Positions 34,499 through 42,847 of a stretch of DNA of 64,000 nucleotides are shown piece by piece. A model generated the notes under the pieces. It did no database searches, was not told the DNA's origin, and saw only the letters and a list, made by a program, of their open reading frames with translations. Position numbers and translations under genes: made by a program. Origin of the DNA: Bacillota bacterium (lineage in GTDB: Bacteria > Bacillota > UBA4882 > UBA8346); the NCBI GenBank assembly GCA_023392595.1, contig JAEVYU010000036.1:46560-110559 (forward strand), written 5' to 3'. Position 1 is the stretch's first letter; each line of letters begins with the position of its first letter.

Positions 34499-35884
34499 AT
34501 GGAGACTACCTTACCAACTGCCCCAATAAGTCCGAAAGAAAACTACAGTTGCGCCAGAGTCATTCGAACAGCGAAGGACACCCAGGAATGTATTTCCGAG
34601 ATTTCTACCTTGAAAGTAACCGCTGAAAAATCAGAGGGTGCATCACTTATACGAGTGAACCCCGGGGAACAGCATCAGTCGATTCTTGGATTCGGTGGCG
34701 CCTTCACGGAGGCTGCGGCTTATGTTCTGGGAAAACTGACTCCGGAAAAGAGACGAGCGGTTATCGGTGCTTATTTCTCACCAACCCGGGGACTTAAATA
34801 TACCATGGGCCGGGTTCATATGAATAGTTGCGATTTTTCACTGGGGAACTATTCTTGTGACGATACGGATGGCGATAAGGAATTAAAGAATTTTAATATT
34901 TCCCGCGATCAACAATATCTAATCCCCCTTATTAAGGAGGCAATGGATCAGGCGAATATTCCCTTGCTTCTAATGGTCACTCCCTGGAGTCCTCCTGCCT
35001 GGATGAAAACCAACGGAATGATGAATCAAGGCGGAAGCATTAAAGACGATTGCCGTGAAGCCTGGGCTTATTTTTATTCCAAGTTTATTCAGGCCTATGG
35101 TAAAGAGGGTATACCGGTTTGGGCCGTTTCGGTTCAAAACGAACCGGAAGCCAAACAAACCTGGGATTCTTGTTTGTATACGGCCGAGGAAGAAGGGGAA
35201 TTCGTCCGGGACTATCTGGGGCCGCAGCTTCAAAAAGATGGCCTCGGGTATATCAAAATTTTGATTTGGGACCATAACCGGGACCGGATTTATGAGCGGG
35301 CCAAGATCACGCTAGCCGATCCGCAGACGGCAAAATATGTCTGGGGAATTGCTTTTCATTGGTATACGGGAGAACAATTTGTCAATGTCGAAAAGACTTA
35401 CCGTGAGTTTCCAGATAAGCCCTTAATTTTCACGGAAGGATGTATTGAAGGTGGAGTACAGCTTGGGAAATGGGACCGGGGTGAGTTTTATGCCCATCAT
35501 ATGATTGGCGACTTCAACAGCGGAACTGCGGGTTGGATGGATTGGAACCTGGCCCTTGACCAGCTTGGGGGACCCAATCATGTCGGCAATTATTGCGATG
35601 CGCCAGTGGTAGTGGATACCGAGTCCGGTGAATTTTTCTTCCAAAGCTCATATTATTATATCGGCCATTTCAGTAAATTCATAGAGGCTGGAGCTAAACG
35701 AATTAGCTGTTTTTCAAAGGAATCATCAGTGGAAACTGCGGCTTTTATTAATCCTGATCAACAGATTGTGGTCATCGTTTTAAACCGGACCGATCAGGAT
35801 TTACAATTTTCATTGGAAATTCAAAAGCGTTATCTCAATGGCACAAGTCTTAAGCATTCCATCCAAACCATTATCCTTGAATAA
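34499..35884 (+). CDS. Glycoside hydrolase family 30 (glucosylceramidase/beta-glucosidase/xylosidase group)
   Basis: The enzyme has 461 residues and no signal peptide. The motif GFGGAFTEAAAY (64-75) opens the (beta/alpha)8 barrel, the acid/base Glu215 lies in SVQNEPEA, and the nucleophile Glu313 lies in IFTEGC; the usual side beta-domain closes the protein. Family activities include beta-glucosidase, beta-xylosidase, beta-1,6-glucanase and glucosylceramidase, and the sequence alone does not decide. GGAGG stands 6 bases before the ATG. A shared operator links it to the SBP-permease operon at 37082, so it probably cleaves the beta-linked oligosaccharide imported by that system. Confidence 0.93.
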   Translation: METTLPTAPISPKENYSCARVIRTAKDTQECISEISTLKVTAEKSEGASLIRVNPGEQHQSILGFGGAFTEAAAYVLGKLTPEKRRAVIGAYFSPTRGLKYTMGRVHMNSCDFSLGNYSCDDTDGDKELKNFNISRDQQYLIPLIKEAMDQANIPLLLMVTPWSPPAWMKTNGMMNQGGSIKDDCREAWAYFYSKFIQAYGKEGIPVWAVSVQNEPEAKQTWDSCLYTAEEEGEFVRDYLGPQLQKDGLGYIKILIWDHNRDRIYERAKITLADPQTAKYVWGIAFHWYTGEQFVNVEKTYREFPDKPLIFTEGCIEGGVQLGKWDRGEFYAHHMIGDFNSGTAGWMDWNLALDQLGGPNHVGNYCDAPVVVDTESGEFFFQSSYYYIGHFSKFIEAGAKRISCFSKESSVETAAFINPDQQIVVIVLNRTDQDLQFSLEIQKRYLNGTSLKHSIQTIILE

Positions 35885-35891
35885 ATTAAAA

Positions 35892-36896
35892 CTAAGCGCT
35901 GGCTCTTTTGACAAGTTCTACCGGGAAGATTTTCCCTTCGGGAGGTTGTCCCGGATTCTGAATTTTTGAAAAAAGCAATTCAGAGGCGGTAAAACCCATG
36001 TCATATAAAGGCTGAATAACAGTGGTAAGGGGCGGATCGGTAAATGCAGTGATTCCGATCCCGTCAAAACCGGCTAGTGCAAGATCCTCGGGAACTTTGA
36101 CGGCAGCATTTTTGGCTTCCGCTAAGACCCCGAGGGCCATTAAATCATTGGCGCAAATGACCGCTGAAGGGAGAGGACCCAGCGTTACAAGCTTTTTAAA
36201 AGCGTTTTGGCCGGACTCCGGAGTGAAATCCCCATCAAGGACCCAATCTTCACGAACCTTAAGATTATATATTTTCATGGCAGCCCGGAACCCTTCTAAA
36301 CGGTCGTTGGCATTACGGATGGAAGGCATTGCCTTTACAAAGGCAATGTGATGATGGCCTTTATGGATAAGATATTCGGTGAGCTGGTACATGCCGGTAA
36401 AATTATCGGTATCGACGTAACTGATGGCATTGCTGGCTGGGCGATTGCCTATGATGACACAGGGAATATTTTCCGACGAAATATTCGCGATTTGGGGGTG
36501 GTTTAAATCGGGGGTAATTAAAATCAAACCATCCACTTTCCCCTGGAAATATAAACGTAAATAGTCCACTTGGGGGTCTTCAGACCGGTAACTGGATAAA
36601 AGGAGATCCTGTTGATGGGTTGTGGTTGATTTTTCAACGCCTGCCATCAACAAATTATAATAATCGGTGGCATGTACTGTGACATTGGCCGGGGACGGAA
36701 TAATGATGCCGATTGTATTGACAGTCTTAATATGAAGGGCGCGTCCGATATGATTAGGGTAATAATGAAGCTCTTTAATGGTATCAAGCACTTTTTGGCG
36801 GGTTTCTTCTTTCACGTAACCCTGGTTATTAATAACCCGGGACACAGTGATGAAAGAGACCCCGGCTTTTTTGGCGACATCCTGTTGCGTGACCAT
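35892..36896 (-). CDS. LacI-family transcriptional regulator
   Basis: This regulator of 334 residues has the helix-turn-helix TQQDVAKKAGVSFITVSRVINN and an effector domain from IGIIIPSPANVTV onward. It is convergent with the GH30 gene (8 bases apart) and divergent from the SBP operon at 37082. A perfect 20-bp palindrome at 37033 and a half-conserved copy at 34464 are the likely operators, giving a small regulon of GH30 plus transporter. GGAGG precedes the ATG. Confidence 0.93.
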   Translation of the reverse strand: MVTQQDVAKKAGVSFITVSRVINNQGYVKEETRQKVLDTIKELHYYPNHIGRALHIKTVNTIGIIIPSPANVTVHATDYYNLLMAGVEKSTTTHQQDLLLSSYRSEDPQVDYLRLYFQGKVDGLILITPDLNHPQIANISSENIPCVIIGNRPASNAISYVDTDNFTGMYQLTEYLIHKGHHHIAFVKAMPSIRNANDRLEGFRAAMKIYNLKVREDWVLDGDFTPESGQNAFKKLVTLGPLPSAVICANDLMALGVLAEAKNAAVKVPEDLALAGFDGIGITAFTDPPLTTVIQPLYDMGFTASELLFSKIQNPGQPPEGKIFPVELVKRASA

Positions 36897-37005
36897 GGTT
36901 TCCTCCGATCAAATAGGGAAGGGTTTACACAAAATTATCATTTTCCGCAACCCTAGTCAAGTATTTTATCTTCACTTTGAATTTTAGAAAATTATTCAAA
37001 TTGTC

Positions 37006-37052
37006 TTGAATATTTGTTACGGCAATGTTAAAATATGTTTACGTAAACATAT
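37006..37052 (+). promoter_or_regulatory. Promoter with a perfect 20-bp LacI operator
   Basis: TTGAAT (37006-37011) and TAAAAT (37029-37034) are 17 bases apart. The palindrome ATATGTTTAC-GTAAACATAT at 37033-37052 is perfect and overlaps the end of the -10, so a bound repressor would exclude RNA polymerase. The central TTTACGTAAA is typical of LacI-family sites. Confidence 0.85.
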
Positions 37053-37081
37053 CCATTGAAAAACTGAAAGGAAGGGTACTG

Positions 37082-38335
37082 ATGAGACTAAGATTCGCTT
37101 TTTTAGTGGTTTTGGTTTTGGCTCTTCTTGGTTTGGTTTGGGGAGCAAATCAAGCAGTGATTGGAGCCGGGAAAAAAGTTGAACTGAGCATTTTTATTGA
37201 TCATCCCCAGTTCAGAGAGATTTACTCCAATTATTTCAATCAATTCGTCAAAAAGTATCAAGCCCAAACGGGTACTACGGTGAAGATTAACTTTGAAACC
37301 CCGGCTACCGCAAATTCTCAACAGATTTTACAATCCCGGTTTGCTTCCGGGGATGCTCCCGATGTTTTTTTTATTCACCCCGGCAATACCGGCCCTCAGT
37401 ACGATCAATCCGGTTATCTGGAAGATTTAAGCAAACAACCGTTTGTGAAGACTTTATATGCGAATGTGAAAAGCATTATTTCCTATCATGGCAAAGTAAA
37501 ATGTATGCCTCTGGAGAGCGTTTGGTGGGGTTATGATTACAACAAGGATATCTTTGATAAAGTAGGAATTACCCCGGCATTGACGATTTCTCAGATGAAG
37601 GCGAATATCGAGAAGCTGAAGAACGCAGGTTATACGCCTTTCCTGTTATCTTATAATGAGGACTGGATTCCCCAACTTTTTAACTCTTTGCTGGTAGGGG
37701 CGCTTAACGAAACGAAGTACAAAGGTTTTGTGGGTAGGATGAATAAAGGAACCACATCCTTCTCCGAACTAAAGGAATATTTTGATATCATCGACTTGGC
37801 GAATGCCAATGGGAATACCGATGCCATGGATATCACTTCTTCCGGGGGCGCCGCCCAATTCGCCTCCGGCAAATATGCCATGTGGGTTCAGGGACCATGG
37901 ATGGCCGAAGAAATCTTAAAAGCAAATCCTAAATTTAACTTGGCTGTTGCTCCGCTTCCCATCACCGACGACCAAAAACAGACGATGATTAATATTTCGG
38001 TTTCCAAAGGTTTATCGGTTTATAGCGGATCCAAGAATAAGAAAATTGCTTTTGCATTGTTGAACTACATGCTTGATGCCAAAGACTCGAATGCCTTGTA
38101 TCAAAATTTGAAATTTAACCCGGTATCTTCGGTGCATACGTTTAAATATTATCCTTGGGTTGAAACTGCATTGTCCTATGTGAAAAAGGGAATGGGTTAT
38201 CAGGATCCCCAGATGCCCAATACGGTAAAACAAGAAGTCGGCCGTCAGCTTCAACTTTACTATGTTAAAAAAGCAACTCGCGCCGATGTGGTTAAAGCTC
38301 TGGATAAAGCATGGAAAGATGGAGTCAATCATTAA
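37082..38335 (+). CDS. Sugar ABC transporter solute-binding protein (family 1)
   Basis: This 417-residue protein has a signal peptide (MRLRFAFLVVLVLALLGLVWG) but no lipobox Cys. The fold markers are SRFASGDAPDVFFIHPGN, SAGGAAQFASGKYAMWVQGPW-like text (here SSGGAAQFASGKYAMWV) and a C-terminal helix. The ATG at 37082 is chosen because AAGGAAGGG lies 5-6 bases ahead; an earlier in-frame start would lie inside the operator. With the two permeases it should import the oligosaccharide that the GH30 enzyme cleaves. No ATPase gene is present, so a shared ATPase is presumed. Confidence 0.92.
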   Translation: MRLRFAFLVVLVLALLGLVWGANQAVIGAGKKVELSIFIDHPQFREIYSNYFNQFVKKYQAQTGTTVKINFETPATANSQQILQSRFASGDAPDVFFIHPGNTGPQYDQSGYLEDLSKQPFVKTLYANVKSIISYHGKVKCMPLESVWWGYDYNKDIFDKVGITPALTISQMKANIEKLKNAGYTPFLLSYNEDWIPQLFNSLLVGALNETKYKGFVGRMNKGTTSFSELKEYFDIIDLANANGNTDAMDITSSGGAAQFASGKYAMWVQGPWMAEEILKANPKFNLAVAPLPITDDQKQTMINISVSKGLSVYSGSKNKKIAFALLNYMLDAKDSNALYQNLKFNPVSSVHTFKYYPWVETALSYVKKGMGYQDPQMPNTVKQEVGRQLQLYYVKKATRADVVKALDKAWKDGVNH

Positions 38336-38353
38336 TTGCGGGTCTTGTTTTGA

Positions 38354-38382
38354 GGCATTGGCGCGTTTTAGTGCGCCAATGC
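38354..38382 (+). terminator. Intercistronic hairpin after the binding-protein gene
   Basis: GCATTGGCGC and GCGCCAATGC form a perfect 10-bp stem with an 8-base loop, 18 bases after the stop. TATTTATTTT follows, so partial termination is plausible, lowering permease expression relative to the SBP. Confidence 0.7.
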
Positions 38383-38413
38383 TATTTATTTTAAGGTAAC
38401 GGAGGATTGAAGC

Positions 38414-39304
38414 ATGTCCGTAAAGTACAACGCTCAGAGCCGGCTCTCCTTTTTCATTTTTGTTATGCCGGCATTCCTTTTCTTCTTGGTGTTCATGGCC
38501 CTGCCAATGGTGGGGTCTTTGATATATAGCTTTACAAACTGGAATGGTATCGCACCATTTTTTAAGTTTGTCAATTTCCGGAATTATATCGAGATCTTCA
38601 CCGAAGATGACCGCTTTAAAACTGCCACTCTTTTTACATTGAATTTCACCATGGTCATGGTATTGCTCCAAAATGGCCTGGCTTTACTGATGGCCAACTT
38701 GATTGCCAATTTAAAAGCGACCCGGAAGGTTTTTCAAACTGTTTTTTTCCTCCCGAATATGATCAGCGCCATCGTTGGGGCTTATATGCTAAAGTTCATC
38801 TTTTTAAAAGTGTTTCCCGAATTGGGTAAGCATTTCAGTTGGGTTGGTTTTTTGAACCAACAATGGATGGCCGATCCTTTTTTTGCATTTTGGGCGATTG
38901 TGTTTGTTTCGTTATGGGTGGGTCTGGGATATGTCATCATTATTTACCTTGCGGCATTAGCAACTGTTCCGAAAGAAATGGAAGATCAGGTCTTATTAGA
39001 TGGACCAGGTCCGTTGCAGAAATTTTTCAGGGTGACTTTTCCCATGATTATGCCGGCCGTAACGATTTGCACTTTTTTGACCATCAATAATGCATTGAAG
39101 GCTTTTGATTTGATTTTTGGCTTGACCAATGGTGGACCCGGTTGGTCAACTGCCTCGATTAGCTTAAATCTTTTCTATGATGCGTTCAGTACTACAATGA
39201 GAATGGGGTATAGTTGCGCCAAGGCAATCATTTTATTTATCATAATTCTAACGGTATCATTGCTTCAAATCAATCTGATGAAAAAGAGAGAGGTGGAGCT
39301 ATGA
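38414..39304 (+). CDS. Sugar ABC transporter permease (MalF/UgpA type)
   Basis: The protein has 296 residues and six transmembrane spans, beginning after a short hydrophilic leader. The EAA region reads KEMEDQVLLDGPGPLQKFFRV, where the normally conserved Glu-Ala-Ala is Glu-Asp-Gln, an unusual variant, followed by TFPMIMPAVTIC. GGAGG precedes the ATG by 8 bases. It overlaps the next permease by 4 bases (ATGA). Confidence 0.92.
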   Translation: MSVKYNAQSRLSFFIFVMPAFLFFLVFMALPMVGSLIYSFTNWNGIAPFFKFVNFRNYIEIFTEDDRFKTATLFTLNFTMVMVLLQNGLALLMANLIANLKATRKVFQTVFFLPNMISAIVGAYMLKFIFLKVFPELGKHFSWVGFLNQQWMADPFFAFWAIVFVSLWVGLGYVIIIYLAALATVPKEMEDQVLLDGPGPLQKFFRVTFPMIMPAVTICTFLTINNALKAFDLIFGLTNGGPGWSTASISLNLFYDAFSTTMRMGYSCAKAIILFIIILTVSLLQINLMKKREVEL

Positions 39305-40158
39305 GCCTGGGCAATCAATTATTAGACGCCAAGCGATGGATTTTTAACGGGCGGTCTTTGAGTTTGCTATTTTTATTTTGTGCCGGCGTCTTGGTTCTTT
39401 TTCCTTTATTGATGGCTTTCGTCAATTCTTTTAAGACAACCGCCGAAATGAACCAAAATGTGCTGGCTCTGCCGAAAGTATTTAATTTAAACAATTATTT
39501 TACCGCTTTTGAGTCGATGCATTTTTTGAAATCGATGTTGAATACCTTTATCATTACGGTCAGCAGCACCTTTGGGATTGTAGTCCTCAGTTCGATGGCA
39601 GGTTATAAACTATCTCGAACCAAAACCGTTCTTAGTAATATAATCTTCTTTTTAATTATTTCTTCGATGATGATTCCCTTTTCGGTGATTATGATTCCAC
39701 TGGTTAAAGTATCGGCGCAATTGCATATCCTCAACCGGATTTGGGGTGTAATCCTGGTTTATATCGGGGTTGGTATTAATATGCCAATCTTTCTTTATCA
39801 CGGTTTTGTGAAAACCATCCCTCAAGAGATTGAAGAGGCGGCGTTGATTGATGGTGCCAGTGATTGGCAGTCATTTCAAAAGATTATTTTCCCGATGCTG
39901 CAGCCAATCAACATTACTGTTGCATTGTTGCAGATTATCTGGATTTGGAACGACTTCCTGTTGCCTTTGGTGTATATCTCCAATCCGAATAATTATACCT
40001 TGATCTTATCCACCCAGTCGTTCTATACGTTGTATAGCACCTCTTGGGAGCTAATCCTCGCCGGTAACTTCATGGCGGTCATTCCGGTTATCGCCGTTTA
40101 TTTAATCTTCCAGAAGAATATTCAGGAAGGCATTGCGACCGGAGCACTGAAAGGGTGA
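39301..40158 (+). CDS. Sugar ABC transporter permease (MalG/UgpE type)
   Basis: This membrane subunit of 285 residues has the EAA motif IEEAALIDGASDWQSFQKI followed by IFPMLQP, and the C-terminal EGIATGALKG typical of MalG-type permeases. The ATG at 39301 overlaps the stop of the previous permease and has AGAGGTGG ahead; an upstream in-frame ATG lies deep within the previous gene. It completes the LacI-controlled import system. Confidence 0.93.
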   Translation: MSLGNQLLDAKRWIFNGRSLSLLFLFCAGVLVLFPLLMAFVNSFKTTAEMNQNVLALPKVFNLNNYFTAFESMHFLKSMLNTFIITVSSTFGIVVLSSMAGYKLSRTKTVLSNIIFFLIISSMMIPFSVIMIPLVKVSAQLHILNRIWGVILVYIGVGINMPIFLYHGFVKTIPQEIEEAALIDGASDWQSFQKIIFPMLQPINITVALLQIIWIWNDFLLPLVYISNPNNYTLILSTQSFYTLYSTSWELILAGNFMAVIPVIAVYLIFQKNIQEGIATGALKG

Positions 40159-40212
40159 AAGCGAGTGAGGGAGTCAACAACAACCCTTAAGGATAAATGA
40201 AAAATACAAGCA

Positions 40213-40253
40213 AAAGGGGCAGTTTTTTGATTTACTTTGGAGACAGCCCCTTT
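40213..40253. terminator. Weak bidirectional hairpin between convergent genes
   Basis: AAAGGGGC and GCCCCTTT pair over a 25-base loop that contains TTTTTT. The stem is GC-rich but the loop is long, so efficiency is uncertain. Confidence 0.5.
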
Positions 40254-40267
40254 GATGGTGGTGAGAG

Positions 40268-41002
40268 TTATTCTTGAGTAGTATCTTGGGTTTGTTCAGG
40301 TGAAACATCGCTATCATCATTATCGGTATCAGCAGCGGCAGGTTGCTCTGTCGGAGCGGATTTGGCCGGATATTTTTGCAGGATTTTCACGGCAAAATAG
40401 TTACTGGGAAAAGGCAGGCCGGATACAATTTTCTCCATCTCCTCATGAGTCATGGTCTTTTCTTTGCCATGTAAAGCTTTGTTCAGTAATACGGCGGTTA
40501 CAATATCTTCTTTTGCTTTGCGGGTTGCAACTCGTTCAATCCAGCCGCCTTTGGTCCGATTTTCACCGGTGGCCCGAATCCACGGGCCCTTTTCCTCGTC
40601 AACAGCCACAATATTTAACATTTCAAAAGCGCTGTTGGAATCGGCTAACAAGTCGGGGCGCTTATAAATTTTAACCGTCCGGTGAACCACGGCGACATAA
40701 GCTCCCTGAACCAAACACCAGGTACTGACGAATCCTTCGGTGCCATCGGAGAGCTTTACTTTGACATATTCGATTTTGGGATCCTTAGGATCTTTTTTGG
40801 GGCCGCTCGCAAGGATTACGGTTTCACCGACCGACAAAGAAGAAAGCCATTTGCTGGTTTGATTAGCCTCGGCGCGAATGGAGGCGGGAACGACGCAAAC
40901 ACCGTTTTTGGAGTAGTCGTCTTTCTCGTCTTTTCCAAAGACAGCGGTCGAACCAAGCAAAAAAACAATTGTCAATCCAAGCCATAAAGTTTTCAGTTTC
41001 AA
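40268..41002 (-). CDS. Secreted SH3-like domain protein
   Basis: The protein has 244 residues, with a signal peptide (MKLKTLWLGLTIVFLLGSTAVFG). Two bacterial SH3-like modules follow: residues about 36-98 (VVPASIRAEANQTSKWLSSLSVGETVIL ... EGFVSTWCLV) and about 100-160 (VVHRTVKIYKRPDLLADS ... GGWIERVA). A low-complexity acidic tail with many Asp, Thr and Gln ends the protein. Initiation is from TTG at 41002 with AAAGGA 7 bases ahead. SH3b domains bind cell-wall peptides, so a surface or wall-associated role is likely. Its neighbours give no further hint. Confidence 0.82.
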   Translation of the reverse strand: MKLKTLWLGLTIVFLLGSTAVFGKDEKDDYSKNGVCVVPASIRAEANQTSKWLSSLSVGETVILASGPKKDPKDPKIEYVKVKLSDGTEGFVSTWCLVQGAYVAVVHRTVKIYKRPDLLADSNSAFEMLNIVAVDEEKGPWIRATGENRTKGGWIERVATRKAKEDIVTAVLLNKALHGKEKTMTHEEMEKIVSGLPFPSNYFAVKILQKYPAKSAPTEQPAAADTDNDDSDVSPEQTQDTTQE

Positions 41003-41548
41003 TTGAATCGTCCTTTCTATAATGAATACTTCCTTAAGAAATAATAATATTATATCATTAAAAAATCTAGGTTTTTATCAAAATTTTACTCAAAATGCTT
41101 TGAATTAAAAATTATGTCACCTGGGGATTCATGGAGAAGCAGAGAACAATATTTGCGGAAATTCATATAAGATCTTGATATTCTTGAAAAACAATTTAAA
41201 ATTTAATATTAATATTGGCTTTCTATCAACACGGAATCGGTGGATATGCTCCCTAAGCGATTTGAATAAAGATGAAATCATAAGAAATATGTACGAATAT
41301 GATTTTTAGCGGATTCAAACAAGAGAAATGATGTTACATCGCTCGAAATTAGGTTTACATCATGGAATGTCGGGATGATTATCATTGCCTTGGTTGTGAA
41401 ATTTCAAGGTTTTTTTTGGAAAGGAAAATATTAGCCGGTAGAGAATTTTTACTATCATCAGGAAGGAAGTCCGCATAACGATATCCATGTTTCCAGTTTC
41501 CATTGCGGATGGATGGTTTGATTTGAATATTGAAATGAGGAATTTTGG
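41003..41548. other. 546-base AT-rich gap, no gene recognised
   Basis: The gap separates two divergent genes and must hold the promoters for the SH3-like gene and the two-component operon. The most promoter-like text is TTGATA near 41171 with AT-rich sequence 17 bases on. No RNA element, palindrome above 8 bp or small gene with a good ribosome site was found. Confidence 0.5.
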
Positions 41549-42835
41549 GTGTTGACGATTTTGGTTGTTGATGATGAATACTTGGTAAGAACGGGAATTC
41601 GTGAGACGATTGCCTGGGAAGATCATGGCTTTACAATAGTCGGAGAAGCCTCTAACGGGAAAGAGGGTTTGCAGCTTGCGAGAACCCATCGTCCGGATAT
41701 CATTATTACCGACATCCGGATGCCTTTTATGGATGGTTTGGAGTTTATGGCCAAACTTAAAGAGGAGGGAATGGACTCACGTATTATTGTACTTAGTGGT
41801 TATGGGGAGTTTGATTATGCCAGGGTGGCAATAGAAAACGGAGCTGTCTCCTATCTTTTAAAACCCATTGAAAATAAACAACTCATTGAAACCATCACCA
41901 AAGTCGGGGAAAAAATTACGAATGATCGAAACACCCTGGAATATTATCAACAATTGCAAATTGAACTGCCGGCCATAAAAAAACAATTTCTAATCGATTT
42001 AATTAATGGAGATCTTACCGCAGTCGCTGATATTCAGGCTAAAATGACTTTATTGCAGCTGCCGCTAACTGTAGAGGGCACTAACCTGATAGTTGTCATT
42101 AAGCTTGATGATTATAAAATGCTCACCCAAAAAATGTCTACGCAGACTTTAGATAAATTTCGGGAGATGATTTTTCATCATGCCAATCAAAGTTTGATGA
42201 AGGAGAATGATGATTTTCAAGGTTTGAATTTCGAGAAGAATCCAGGGGAATGGGTTGTTATTGTCCAGAGCCGTTCCATCGAGGAGCCGGTGACGGTTCT
42301 TAAGGAAAATTGCAAAGAACTGCTCACCAGATTAAAAGATGTTGAAGAAGCCGAATTTTCGAATCCGACTTTTTCTATCGGCATTAGTAATCCTCATCCT
42401 TCCATCCTGGAAATCAATAGCTCCTATAAGGAAGCTATAGCGGCTGCCGGCCATAAATTTATACCCGGTAACAACAGTGTGTTTGCTTTTACCGATAATG
42501 GAGTAGCTGATTGCCATGTTGAAATCAAGAAGGCAATTGCTTACATCCACGCCCGTTATGCCGAAAATAACATCACCGCCGAAACGGCAGCCAGAGAATT
42601 GTTTATCAGTCCGTCCCATCTAATGCATCTTTTTAAAGCCGAATTGGGAAAAACCTTTAACGATTCTCTGGTCGACTATCGGATTGAAATGGCCAAAGAG
42701 CTGTTAAAGGATCCTCAATACCGTATTTACGAGATCTGTCAAAAAGTCGGGTATACAGATACCAAGTATTTCAGTCAGTTATTTAAAAAGATTACCGGCA
42801 TGAGCCCGAAAGATTATGTCAAAACGATTCTCTGA
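41549..42835 (+). CDS. Two-component response regulator, YesN/AraC type
   Basis: The regulator has 428 residues, with a receiver domain at 1-120 (ILVVDDEYLVRTGIRETI; phospho-acceptor Asp55 in IIITDIRMP; Lys in LLKPIE), a middle region of unclear role, and a C-terminal AraC helix-turn-helix pair (HARYAENNITAETAARELFISPSHLMHLFKAELGKTFNDSL ... SPKDYV). The start is GTG 41549 with GAGG 9 bases ahead. It lies 12 bases before the YesM-type kinase gene, and the pair precedes an SBP-permease-permease-phosphorylase operon, the usual target of such systems. Confidence 0.94.
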   Translation: MLTILVVDDEYLVRTGIRETIAWEDHGFTIVGEASNGKEGLQLARTHRPDIIITDIRMPFMDGLEFMAKLKEEGMDSRIIVLSGYGEFDYARVAIENGAVSYLLKPIENKQLIETITKVGEKITNDRNTLEYYQQLQIELPAIKKQFLIDLINGDLTAVADIQAKMTLLQLPLTVEGTNLIVVIKLDDYKMLTQKMSTQTLDKFREMIFHHANQSLMKENDDFQGLNFEKNPGEWVVIVQSRSIEEPVTVLKENCKELLTRLKDVEEAEFSNPTFSIGISNPHPSILEINSSYKEAIAAAGHKFIPGNNSVFAFTDNGVADCHVEIKKAIAYIHARYAENNITAETAARELFISPSHLMHLFKAELGKTFNDSLVDYRIEMAKELLKDPQYRIYEICQKVGYTDTKYFSQLFKKITGMSPKDYVKTIL

Positions 42836-42847
42836 AGGACCCAAATA

